This document shows, piece by piece, positions 24,824 through 33,403 of a stretch of 64,000 nt of DNA; position 1 is the stretch's first letter; every line of letters starts with the position of its first letter. The stretch comes from Trichococcus flocculiformis. GTDB lineage: Bacteria > Bacillota > Bacilli > Lactobacillales > Aerococcaceae. The stretch is from contig NZ_FOQC01000005.1 in NCBI RefSeq assembly GCF_900113645.1, positions 1 to 64,000 of the forward strand, given 5' to 3'. The position numbers and the translations under genes are program-made. Below the pieces are notes generated by a model. It ran no database searches. It was not told where the DNA came from and worked only from the letters and a program-made list of their open reading frames with translations.

Positions 24824-25897
24824 ATGGCTGAATTACATGTTGGACTCGGCAAAAGCAGCTATACGATCTTGATTGAGAATGGCTTGCGCCACCGTCTTCC
24901 GCAAGAAATCAAGAAGATATACAGCGGTAAGAAGATTGCCGTCATCACGGATCACAACGTCAATGCGCATTACGGAGCACAGTTGGAGGAAGGGCTTCAG
25001 GCTGCCGGTTACGAGACGCTTGTGGTTGTCTTGCCAGCTGGCGAGCAGACGAAAGACTTTCAGATGCTGCCGCAGATCTATGACCAATTATTGGATTTTC
25101 AACTGAATCGGAGTGAGCTGATTATTGCCTTGGGTGGCGGCGTCATCGGGGATCTTGCGGGGTTTGCAGCTGCAAGCTTCCTGCGCGGTGTCCCATTCAT
25201 CCAGATTCCGACTTCCTTATTGGCTCAAGTGGACAGCAGCATCGGAGGCAAGGTCGGCGTAGACTTGGCAAGAGGTAAGAATCTGGTCGGAGCTTTCTAT
25301 CAACCGAAGAAAGTATTCATCGATCCGGAAATGCTGAACACGTTGTCGGATCACTTTTTCCGTGACGGTCTAGGCGAAGTCATCAAGTACGGCTGCATCA
25401 AGGACGCTGAATTCTTCAGTTTCTTGCAGACACTGCATACCCGTGAAGAGTTGATGGCGCACATCGAAAAAATCCTCTACACGTGCTGCGACATCAAGCG
25501 CAGAGTCGTGGAAGAGGATGAAAAGGATACCGGCGAACGGATGCTGCTGAACTTTGGCCACACAATTGCCCATGCTTTGGAAACGTACACCCATTATTCG
25601 AAATACTCGCACGGAGAAGCGGTCGCGATCGGCATGGTCGCCATCACACGTCTTTCCGAGAAAAAAGGCTTCACCAAACCGGGAACGGCAGCTGCCATCA
25701 AAGCATTGGCGAAACAAGTCGGATTGCCTACGGAGCTCAACATAGGGGAATTCGACTTGGACAGCTTGTTGGCGATCATGACATTGGACAAAAAGAATTT
25801 GGATAACCATCTGAAAGTGATCCTGTTGAAGGAAATCGGAAACAGCTACGTCCAGAACGAAACCATCGCTTTCTTTGATGGTCTGGAGAACATCTAG
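24824..25897 (+). CDS. aroB: 3-dehydroquinate synthase
   Basis: The 357-residue NAD-dependent enzyme shows GGGVIGDLAGFAA, DSSIGGKVGVD and the zinc-ligand region GHTIAHALE. It cyclises DAHP to dehydroquinate. SD AAGGAG precedes the ATG. The 107-base gap after aroF contains a short ACGGGT/ACCCGT hairpin with a T-rich tail, perhaps a processing or partial termination site. Confidence 0.96.
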   Translation: MAELHVGLGKSSYTILIENGLRHRLPQEIKKIYSGKKIAVITDHNVNAHYGAQLEEGLQAAGYETLVVVLPAGEQTKDFQMLPQIYDQLLDFQLNRSELIIALGGGVIGDLAGFAAASFLRGVPFIQIPTSLLAQVDSSIGGKVGVDLARGKNLVGAFYQPKKVFIDPEMLNTLSDHFFRDGLGEVIKYGCIKDAEFFSFLQTLHTREELMAHIEKILYTCCDIKRRVVEEDEKDTGERMLLNFGHTIAHALETYTHYSKYSHGEAVAIGMVAITRLSEKKGFTKPGTAAAIKALAKQVGLPTELNIGEFDLDSLLAIMTLDKKNLDNHLKVILLKEIGNSYVQNETIAFFDGLENI

Positions 25898-25959
25898 AAC
25901 GAATACTATATAGAAGAAACAGCAGAAATAAAATCGAAGAAACAAACAGGAGGATTACC

Positions 25960-27255
25960 ATGGATTTGACGATACAGCCACATAAGCTATCGGGAACAGT
26001 GACTGTCCCGCCTTCAAAGAGTTTGGCGCACCGAGCTGTCATCTGTGCCGCACTTTCCGACGGCACCTGCAAAATCGACAACATCGCGCTTTCGGATGAC
26101 ATCATCGCAACTATAGAGGCCATGAAGGCATTCGGGGCAATCATTGAGCAGGAAGGCAGCGCCTTGACGATCACCGGCGCGGGCCAATACGTCACAGAAG
26201 CAAAAGTTGCTGAGAGCGCAACGACCGCTGAGCACCTGATCGACTGCAATGAATCCGGTTCGACGCTGCGTTTTGTTGTGCCGATTTCGACACTTTTCCA
26301 AGGCGCGAGCCGCTTCGTCGGCAGAGGGAATCTGGGCAAACGTCCATTGACGATCTTCTACGATATTTTCGAGGAACAAGGTATCACTTACAAACCGACT
26401 GAAGGCGAACTTGATTTGGTAGTGGACGGCAACCTGAAACCGGGTCATTTCTCATTTCCTGGGAATGTCAGCTCACAATTCATAACGGGTCTCTTGTTCA
26501 CCTTACCGTTGTTGGATGGAGACTCGGTCATCAAAATCACGACGCCGCTTGAATCAATCGGCTATATCGATTTAACGCTGGATGTCATGAGTGCTTTCGG
26601 TGTGACCATCGAAAACGTTGGCCATCAACTCTTCCGGATTTCGGGAGGACAGTCCTACAAAGCGACGGATTACCGCGTCGAAGGGGATTATTCCCAAGCG
26701 GCCTTCTTCCTTTGCGCTGATGCATTGGGCAACGACTTGTTGGTGGACGATCTCTCGATGGATTCGCTGCAGGGCGATCGCGCTGTCGTCTCCATTCTGG
26801 AAGCGATGGGCGTTTCTTTCGAAAAGCAAAGCAATGGCCTGATCGGCACCGGGACAAAGGGGCTGCACGGTACGCTGATCGATGCGTCGCAATGCCCCGA
26901 CATCATTCCGGTCGTCGCGTTGACAGCATGTCTGAGCGAAGGCAAAACGGAAATCATCAATGCCGGCAGACTGCGCATCAAAGAATGTGATCGTCTGCAA
27001 GCAACAGCCAGCGAATTGAAGAAACTGGGCGCTGACATCGAAGAGTTGCCGGAAGGCCTGCTGATCCATGGCGTTAAATCGCTGAAGGGCAAAGAGACGG
27101 TCTGGAGCTACAAAGACCATCGCATCGCCATGATGTTGGCGATCGCTGCGACAGTGTGCGAACAGCCGATCACGATCACGGATGCCGAGTGCGTTTCAAA
27201 ATCGTATCCGGATTTTTGGGAAGACTATAAAGCAATAGGAGGCAAGATACAATGA
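25960..27255 (+). CDS. aroA: 5-enolpyruvylshikimate-3-phosphate synthase
   Basis: The 431-residue two-domain enzyme condenses PEP with shikimate 3-phosphate. It shows the N-terminal PPSKSLAHRA motif, NESGSTLRF, and the C-terminal RIKECDRL. The first loop carries Leu-Ala (KSLAHRA) where many class I enzymes have SxTxR; this fits class II-like Gram-positive forms. SD CAGGAGG is eight bases upstream. Overlaps aroC by four bases. Confidence 0.96.
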   Translation: MDLTIQPHKLSGTVTVPPSKSLAHRAVICAALSDGTCKIDNIALSDDIIATIEAMKAFGAIIEQEGSALTITGAGQYVTEAKVAESATTAEHLIDCNESGSTLRFVVPISTLFQGASRFVGRGNLGKRPLTIFYDIFEEQGITYKPTEGELDLVVDGNLKPGHFSFPGNVSSQFITGLLFTLPLLDGDSVIKITTPLESIGYIDLTLDVMSAFGVTIENVGHQLFRISGGQSYKATDYRVEGDYSQAAFFLCADALGNDLLVDDLSMDSLQGDRAVVSILEAMGVSFEKQSNGLIGTGTKGLHGTLIDASQCPDIIPVVALTACLSEGKTEIINAGRLRIKECDRLQATASELKKLGADIEELPEGLLIHGVKSLKGKETVWSYKDHRIAMMLAIAATVCEQPITITDAECVSKSYPDFWEDYKAIGGKIQ

Positions 27256-28349
27256 GTGGTGTATTTGGGAATAAATTAAAGGTATCCATTTTCGGAGAAT
27301 CACATGGTTCGGCGATCGGTGTCACCATCGACGGTCTGCCGCCAGGCCATGAAATAGATATGGATAAAGTTCTGGAAGAAATGAAACGGAGAGCGCCAGG
27401 CCAAGGAGCTTTGACGACGCCAAGGAAAGAAAAAGATCAGCCTGAAATCTTGAGCGGTTACTTCAACGACATGACGACAGGTAGCCCGCTTGCGGCGATC
27501 ATCCGCAACAGCGATACGCGCTCCAAGGACTACAGCCAGATGAAGAAGTTGATGCGTCCCGGACAGGCCGACTATCCAGGATATGTCCGTTACGACGGCT
27601 TCAATGATTACCGCGGCAGCGGCCATTTCTCGGGCCGAATCACGGCACCGTTAGTATTTGCTGGTGCGATTGCGAAGCAATTGCTTGAAAAACAAGGCAT
27701 CACCATCGGCGGCCACGTCAAGAGCGTTGCCAAAATCCAGGACGACAGCTTCCTTAATACGGAAGTCACACCTGAAATGCTGAAGAGCTTTGCCGGTAAA
27801 GAACTGCCTTTATTGAACGAGTCGCTTGAAGAAGAGATGCGTAATCTGATCCGTGAAGCGAAAGCCAGCGGCGATTCCGTCGGCGGTACTGCGGAAATCT
27901 GCGTATTGGGCATCCCAGCCGGAGTCGGCAACCCATTCTTTGATTCCGTTGAGTCCGTTCTGGCGCACATTCTATTCTCCGTGCCTGCCATCAAAGGATT
28001 GGAGTTCGGAAGCGGCTTCGGTATCGCAGAGATGCTGGGATCGGAAGCGAATGATTCCTACTACTATGACGGCGATCAGATCAAGACCCGTACGAACCAT
28101 AACGGTGGTATTTTGGGGGGCATCACGGACGGCATGCCGATCATCTACAAAGTTGCCATCAAGCCGCCAGCATCCATCACAAAGGTGCAGCAAACCATCA
28201 ATATCGAAGACAAAACGGCTGCTGAATTATCGGTTGAGGGCAGACACGATCCAATCATCGTACCGCGCGCCATCCCTGTATTGGAGGCCGTGACGGCGAT
28301 CGCAATCCTGGATCTGCTGTTGGATTCAAAATTCTACAAATACGACTAG
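27252..28349 (+). CDS. aroC: Chorismate synthase
   Basis: The 365-residue FMN-dependent enzyme makes chorismate from EPSP. Conserved features are the N-terminal FGESHGSAIG, the RPGQADYPG region and RGSGHFSGRITAPLV. The ATG overlaps the aroA stop (ATGA), indicating coupling. Confidence 0.96.
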   Translation: MSGVFGNKLKVSIFGESHGSAIGVTIDGLPPGHEIDMDKVLEEMKRRAPGQGALTTPRKEKDQPEILSGYFNDMTTGSPLAAIIRNSDTRSKDYSQMKKLMRPGQADYPGYVRYDGFNDYRGSGHFSGRITAPLVFAGAIAKQLLEKQGITIGGHVKSVAKIQDDSFLNTEVTPEMLKSFAGKELPLLNESLEEEMRNLIREAKASGDSVGGTAEICVLGIPAGVGNPFFDSVESVLAHILFSVPAIKGLEFGSGFGIAEMLGSEANDSYYYDGDQIKTRTNHNGGILGGITDGMPIIYKVAIKPPASITKVQQTINIEDKTAAELSVEGRHDPIIVPRAIPVLEAVTAIAILDLLLDSKFYKYD

Positions 28350-28372
28350 GATGAACGGAGTGGAAGGCGAGT

Positions 28373-29518
28373 ATGACGGATTTAGAAGACTATCGTAAAG
28401 AGTTGGATGCTCTTGACCGGGAGCTAGTGGCGCTGTTCGAGAAACGGATGCAGCTTTCCCAGGCTATCGGTAATTACAAGCGGGCCCACGATTTGCCCAT
28501 TTTTGATGAAAGCCGGGAGCAGCGTGTAGTGGAACAGAATCTTACCCATCTGAAGAGTGAGGAGTTTGCGGTGCAGACCCATCATTTCCTGGATACGATC
28601 ATGGATCTTTCGAAGGAGGTCCAGAAGGATATCCGGGCAGCCGCGAACGATTATGAGCAGATTTTTGCAATCCACGAACCAAAGCAGCAGGCGCAGATCG
28701 GTTATTTCGGGGAAACGGGATCCTTCTGCGAAGAAGCGATGCTGGATTATTTTAAAGAAGCGCCTGTGGATCCGAAAAACTACCATACCTTCGAATCATT
28801 ATTTATAGGTATCCAGAACGGAGAAATCGATTATGGTGTTCTGCCTGTGGAAAATTCCTCTACTGGTGCGATTTCACAAGTGCTCGACCTGTTGTACAAA
28901 TATGGACTTTCCATAGTGGGCGAGCAATACGTCAAAATCGAACAGCATCTGATCGGCCTGGAAGAGACCAGCCTTGATCAGATAGAGGAAGTCTATTCGC
29001 ACCCACAAGGCTTCCAGCAATCAACCGATTATTTCAAGGACCATGAACAGTGGCGTCAGATTCCATTCCACAGCACATCCGACAGCGCCAAAATGGTGAA
29101 GGATTCCGGCGATGTGCACAAGGGTGCCATCGCCAGCAGAAGAGCCGCAGCGATCCACGGGCTCTCCATTTTGGCGGAGAGCATCCAGAATCAAAGTGAA
29201 AATACAACGCGCTTCATCATCGTCGGCAAAGATCTTGAGTCGAATCCGCGCTGCAATAAAGTCAGTGTAGTATTTTCCTTGGACAATCAGGCCGGAACGC
29301 TTTTCAAGCTGCTGCGTCATTTCGCGAGGTATCATATCAATCTGATCAAAATCGAATCCCGCCCGGTCGAAGGGGAAAAGTGGGAATACCTGCTGTACCT
29401 GGATTTTGAAGGCAACATCTCCGATGAAAACGTCCACGAAGCCCTGCGCTTCATTCATCGAAGCAGCGTCTATTTCCGTTTATTGGGCTGCTACATCGCC
29501 GCAACGGAAAATAAATAA
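28373..29518 (+). CDS. pheA: Bifunctional chorismate mutase/prephenate dehydratase (P-protein)
   Basis: The 381-residue protein fuses an AroQ-type chorismate mutase (1-90, YRKELDALDRELVALFEKR), prephenate dehydratase (about 104-285, with ENSSTGAISQV and the catalytic NTTRFIIVG) and an ACT domain (about 295-375, with IESRP for phenylalanine binding). This is the enterobacterial-style P-protein arrangement. It leads to phenylpyruvate and is likely feedback-inhibited by Phe. Last gene of the operon. Confidence 0.95.
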   Translation: MTDLEDYRKELDALDRELVALFEKRMQLSQAIGNYKRAHDLPIFDESREQRVVEQNLTHLKSEEFAVQTHHFLDTIMDLSKEVQKDIRAAANDYEQIFAIHEPKQQAQIGYFGETGSFCEEAMLDYFKEAPVDPKNYHTFESLFIGIQNGEIDYGVLPVENSSTGAISQVLDLLYKYGLSIVGEQYVKIEQHLIGLEETSLDQIEEVYSHPQGFQQSTDYFKDHEQWRQIPFHSTSDSAKMVKDSGDVHKGAIASRRAAAIHGLSILAESIQNQSENTTRFIIVGKDLESNPRCNKVSVVFSLDNQAGTLFKLLRHFARYHINLIKIESRPVEGEKWEYLLYLDFEGNISDENVHEALRFIHRSSVYFRLLGCYIAATENK

Positions 29519-29565
29519 GAAAAGCCAGCAATACCTGCCTTGTGCGGTGCGTTGCTGGCTTTTTG
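29519..29565 (+). terminator. Terminator of the aroF operon
   Basis: AAAGCCAGCAA pairs with TTGCTGGCTTT, followed by a T tract. Confidence 0.85.
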
Positions 29566-29639
29566 TTTTTCGAATCTTGCAGTCCAGATCAAAAATGGGT
29601 ACTATTAAGAAGAGAAAGCGTTAGGGAAGGGTGAGTTTA

Positions 29640-30164
29640 TTGAAAGCAGCAGAGAGACGGAATGAAATCATCAAATTATTGGAAGCCAGCGATCAACCGG
29701 TGAACGCCACCCAACTGGCTGAAAGATTATCGGTCAGCCGTCAGGTCATCGTGGGGGATATCGCATTGATCCGTGCCAAAGGGATTGAAATCCTGGCAAC
29801 ACCGCGAGGCTATCTATCCGCGAGTGCCTTTAAAGGTGAAGGCAGCCTGTTCACGGGGAAAATTGCCTGTCAGCATTCGCAATCCGATACAGTCACTGAA
29901 CTGAACATTATCGTAGACAACGGTGGCGAGGTCGTTGACGTTCAAGTCGAGCATCCTGTCTATGGCACATTGACAGGAGAACTGTATATTCGATCGCGCC
30001 ACGATGTCATCGATTTTATGAAAAGAATTGCCTCAAACGAAGCGGCGATGCTGTCTTCGCTGACAGGCGGCGTGCATCTGCATACACTTGCTTGTAACGA
30101 TGAAGAAACCTTCCTGCGCATCAAAATGGAACTGCAGGAAGCGGGAATCCTGTATTCCGGGTAA
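29640..30164 (+). CDS. niaR: NiaR-like niacin-responsive repressor (HTH_11 + 3H domain)
   Basis: The 174-residue protein has an N-terminal HTH (LAERLSVSRQVIVGDIALIRA) followed by a 3H domain containing conserved His residues, including those in SRHDVIDFM and GGVHLHTL. NiaR (YrxA) binds nicotinate and represses NAD synthesis or niacin uptake genes. A niacin transporter gene with a suitable operator follows. Start chosen at TTG 29640, nine bases after SD AGGGAAGG; GTG 29631 directly abuts the SD. Confidence 0.9.
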   Translation: MKAAERRNEIIKLLEASDQPVNATQLAERLSVSRQVIVGDIALIRAKGIEILATPRGYLSASAFKGEGSLFTGKIACQHSQSDTVTELNIIVDNGGEVVDVQVEHPVYGTLTGELYIRSRHDVIDFMKRIASNEAAMLSSLTGGVHLHTLACNDEETFLRIKMELQEAGILYSG

Positions 30165-30181
30165 GCTACCTGAGAATAAGC

Positions 30182-30236
30182 TTGACAACTCCTGAAAAGA
30201 TTATATAATATATTACAACTGTCAAGACAGTTGTAA
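30182..30236 (+). promoter_or_regulatory. niaX promoter with NiaR-type operator
   Basis: -35 TTGACA (30182-30187) and -10 TATAAT (30204-30209), spacer 16. Overlapping the transcription start is an 11-bp perfect inverted repeat, TTACAACTGTC and GACAGTTGTAA, separated by AA (30213-30236), which resembles known NiaR sites centred on TGTC/GACA. Confidence 0.8.
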
Positions 30237-30259
30237 ACATCTTTGGAGGGATTGGCCGA

Positions 30260-30817
30260 ATGAATACACGTACACAAACGAAACACATTACGATAGCTGC
30301 TCTACTGATTGCGATAGGGATCCTGATACCGATGATTTCCCCTTTGAAAATTATTCTGGAACCGGCATCCTTCACCTTGGCTAGCCATGTGGCAACGATG
30401 ATTGCTATGTTCCTTTCGCCAGGCATTGCGGTTGCGGTTGCCTTCGGAACAGCTGTCGGCTTCATGTTAGGAGGCTTTCCGTTGGTCGTAGTTCTGCGTG
30501 CGGCAACGCATATGATCTTTTCTTATGTCGGCGCAAAATATATCCAAAAGCATCCGGAAATGGCTCATGACATCAAAAAATCATTGCTGTTCAGCTTCGT
30601 TCTTGGTGTATTGCATGCTGGCTGTGAGGTCATTGTCGTAAGCCTGTTCTACTTTGCAGGAAACCTTACGGAAGCGTACTATGATAAAGGTCTGATTTCT
30701 TCCGTCATGCTGTTGGTAGGCGTAGGAACCGTCATCCACAGCATGGTCGATTACTGGTTGGCCCAAGTCGTCTGGAAAACAGTCGGGAAAAAAGCCCTGC
30801 CTGTACGTTCGGTGTAG
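30260..30817 (+). CDS. niaX: NiaX, niacin substrate-binding subunit of an ECF transporter
   Basis: The 185-residue membrane protein has about six helices. It starts IAALLIAIGILIPM and has an ECF S-component-type first helix and SPGIAVAVAFGTAVGF. It follows niaR and carries its operator, the context in which NiaX was defined. It needs the shared Ecf energising module, not in this window. Confidence 0.88.
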   Translation: MNTRTQTKHITIAALLIAIGILIPMISPLKIILEPASFTLASHVATMIAMFLSPGIAVAVAFGTAVGFMLGGFPLVVVLRAATHMIFSYVGAKYIQKHPEMAHDIKKSLLFSFVLGVLHAGCEVIVVSLFYFAGNLTEAYYDKGLISSVMLLVGVGTVIHSMVDYWLAQVVWKTVGKKALPVRSV

Positions 30818-30836
30818 ATCGGAAAATGAATGAAAT

Positions 30837-30880
30837 AAAAAGGACGCATCCGGCTTCAAGTACCGGATGCGTCCTTTTAT
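30837..30880 (+). terminator. Terminator after niaX
   Basis: AAAAGGACGCATCCGG pairs perfectly with CCGGATGCGTCCTTTT. Confidence 0.88.
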
Positions 30881-31043
30881 TATTGGGGTGTCTGAAGAGT
30901 ACAACAGCTGCCGCCCTGGCTGTCGGGCATTCCGAGCGTGATTCATCGTGAACAGTCGAGAAAGCAGCCATCTGTCTACTGTTCCGTGTCCACAGCCAGC
31001 CAGATAACCGACAGCCAATCATTCAGCCAGTAAGAAAAGCTGA

Positions 31044-31145
31044 ACGGGTTCGTTCAGCCCTGAAAGAAATTTAGGAAATCTGTCCGACTGAGCATCGAAG
31101 AGCGCAATAGGACAGATTTATCTAATTTCCGAAGGGCTAACCCGT
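31044..31145. repeat. Long imperfect inverted repeat, possible MITE-like element or RNA hairpin
   Basis: The left arm (ACGGGTT, GCCCT, AAATTTAGGAAATCTGTCC) is mirrored by the right arm (GGACAGATTT, TAATTTC, AGGGC, AACCCGT) around a loop of about 25 bases. No open frame and no T tract. The gap 30881-31174 shows nothing else. Confidence 0.6.
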
Positions 31146-31174
31146 GAAGCTAGACATCATTTTAGATGCATGAC

Positions 31175-31807
31175 TTAACCATTCGCAAGCAAAAATTCGC
31201 ATAAGTTGGGATCATAGATGAAAATTTCGCCAGTCTCTATGATATAGTGCCAACCGCTTATCTGTAGCTTGTCGGCCTCCATCCTTTCGGCGATGTAAGG
31301 ATGGCTAATCAAATGTTTCAGCTGCTCCAAGACATTCCCTTGTTCCATCATCCAGGCACGCGCCTCGGGTTCGGATTCCGGAATTTCTTTCAGTACACGA
31401 TCGCGGACGGGGTGAATGAGTTCCAGCCACTTGCGCGTATGCGGCAAATCATCCAGTTTACCCTCGGGATATAGGCAAGCAGCACAGCCGCCGCAGTTCG
31501 AATGGCCGCAGATGATGATATTCTCAACGCCAAGTGCGAGCACAGCGTACTCGATGGCGGATGTCGTCGCCAAATATTCCGAAGAGACCCGGTAAGGCGG
31601 AGCGATGTTGGCGATGTTGCGGATGATGAACAATTCGCCTGGCAACGTTCCGGTAATCATGTTCGGATCGATGCGTGAATCGGAACAGGAAATGAAGAGG
31701 GTATGAGGTTTTTGGGAACTTTTTAATCCTTTGAACAACTCACGATGAGATTCAAAATCCCTCCTCCTGAAATTGACGATACCTTTTAATAACTTATCCA
31801 AGCTCAT
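31175..31807 (-). CDS. Beta-class carbonic anhydrase
   Basis: The 210-residue protein has the beta-class zinc site: Cys41 with Asp43-Arg45 (CSDSR), His102 and Cys105 (GHSNCGGC). It interconverts CO2 and bicarbonate, supplying bicarbonate for carboxylations. Length is typical. It follows the broken AEC gene by 18 bases, on the same strand. Confidence 0.95.
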   Translation of the reverse strand: MSLDKLLKGIVNFRRRDFESHRELFKGLKSSQKPHTLFISCSDSRIDPNMITGTLPGELFIIRNIANIAPPYRVSSEYLATTSAIEYAVLALGVENIIICGHSNCGGCAACLYPEGKLDDLPHTRKWLELIHPVRDRVLKEIPESEPEARAWMMEQGNVLEQLKHLISHPYIAERMEADKLQISGWHYIIETGEIFIYDPNLCEFLLANG

Positions 31808-31825
31808 ACCTTCTTTCTGAAATAA

Positions 31826-32739
31826 TTATCCGAACAACACTTGTGCGAATTGCACGATGATCGGGATGGTGAATAAGGACAATAAAGTGGTCAATACTAC
31901 GAGACGCGCTCCATATTCGTAGTCGCCGCCGAACAGCCGGCCAAGAATGGCGGTATTCGTTGCAGCCGGTGCACAGGAAGCGATAGTCAGGACGATTTCC
32001 ACCATATAGTCATCGATTGGCAGCAAATAAATGATGCCGATCGAGATGAGGGCGGTGACGATCAAACGGAGGAAAGTAGTCCAATACGCTTTCGGGAACG
32101 CCAATAATTCCGAAAAATTACTGTTGGCGATGTAGCTACCAAGAATGATCATGGCCAGTGGTGTATTCAACGCTGCCAAGCTGTCGACTGACTTCCAGAG
32201 AAACTCAGGTACCGGCAGGCGACTAATGTAGATGCACAAACCGATGGCAGCCCCGATCATGCCGGGATTAAGGATGGTTTGCCGCAGCGTCATCGCTTTT
32301 TTGTCGCCGGATATCAGATATTGGCCATAAGTCCACTGGGTGACGTTGTTTGCCATGATGTAGCCGGACATGAAAAAGACGCCCTCATAGCCCACCGTCG
32401 CGAGTACCAATGGTATACCGACGAAGCCAGCATTCGGGAAAACTGTGTGGCATATTTATCGATGCGATCCTCTTTTTTCAGCAGCACATGGGCAATGGCT
32501 GCGCGGATGGAAATCGTCAGAAAAGCCGCTAAAGTCGCCCATAACAACAGCTTCAACCGCTTTGCGTCAAAATCGGCGTTAAACGAGGTGATCATAGTCG
32601 CAGGCATCACAAACAGGGTAAGAATGGTCGATATCTGACGCGTACCCTCGCTATTGATGACATTTGATCGGATCAGAAGAAAACCAAAGAACATGATGCT
32701 GAACATGGTCAGCAATTGTTGAAAAACGATGCTTATCAA
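31826..32739 (-). pseudogene. AEC (auxin efflux carrier) family transporter with a frameshift
   Basis: Two frames together make one AEC permease of about 304 residues. The N-terminal part runs from TTG 32739 (SD AAAGGAG) to KEDRIDKYAT; the rest continues in another frame as FPNAGFVGIPLVLATVGYEG, a conserved AEC motif, through to FAQVLFG at 31826. The switch lies near 32448: the sequence reads GCCACACAGTTTTC where GCCACAGTTTTC would keep the frame, an apparent duplication of CA. AEC proteins export or import organic acids such as malate. Either a true pseudogene or a sequence error. Confidence 0.8.
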
Positions 32740-32918
32740 AGTGGTGCGGCACTCCTTTCGTCTACGAGAACTTAGGTTCAGTCTTTTTCTTTTCCTAACA
32801 TGATAACACACCACGTGATATAATTTTAAGGAAAATCTCATAAATGTCTAGTATAATGTACTGGTATGCATCGTAAAACAAACAACAGCGAGTTGAGCTG
32901 AGGAATGGAGAAATATAA

Positions 32919-33380
32919 ATGGCTAAAGTAGAGAGTTTTGAATTGGACCACGATTTGGTGAAGGCTCCGTATGTCCGCCAAGCAGGCTATGAAGTGCACC
33001 AAACGGGAGCGATCGTCACAAAATTCGATCTGCGTTTTGTGCAACCCAACCAGGATGCTTTACCGACAGGGGCTCTGCACACCTTGGAACACCTTTTGGC
33101 GATCAATATCCGTGATTATGTGGATGGCGTCATCGATTTGTCACCGATGGGTTGCCGTACCGGGTTTTACATGATCTGTTGGGGTGAACATACTCCGGAA
33201 GAAATCGCTTCTGCTTTGGAAAAAGTGCTGCAGATTGTATTGGAAACGACAGTCGTTCCGGCAACGACCGCAAAGGAATGCGGAAATTACCGCGATCATT
33301 CCTTGTTCGGCGCACAAGAATACGCGAAGCAAGTGTTGGCAGCCGGTATCAGCCGCGACCCTTTCACGCGCACAGTCTAG
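32919..33380 (+). CDS. luxS: S-ribosylhomocysteine lyase
   Basis: The 153-residue protein has the metal site HTLEH (His54, His58) and Cys120 (ECGNYRDH), and catalytic Cys78 (MGCRTGFY). It cleaves S-ribosylhomocysteine to homocysteine and DPD, the AI-2 precursor. SD GAGGAATGGAG precedes the ATG. The next gene begins 23 bases later with its own SD. Confidence 0.97.
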   Translation: MAKVESFELDHDLVKAPYVRQAGYEVHQTGAIVTKFDLRFVQPNQDALPTGALHTLEHLLAINIRDYVDGVIDLSPMGCRTGFYMICWGEHTPEEIASALEKVLQIVLETTVVPATTAKECGNYRDHSLFGAQEYAKQVLAAGISRDPFTRTV

Positions 33381-33403
33381 ATAACGAGAAAGGAGAATCT
33401 GCA

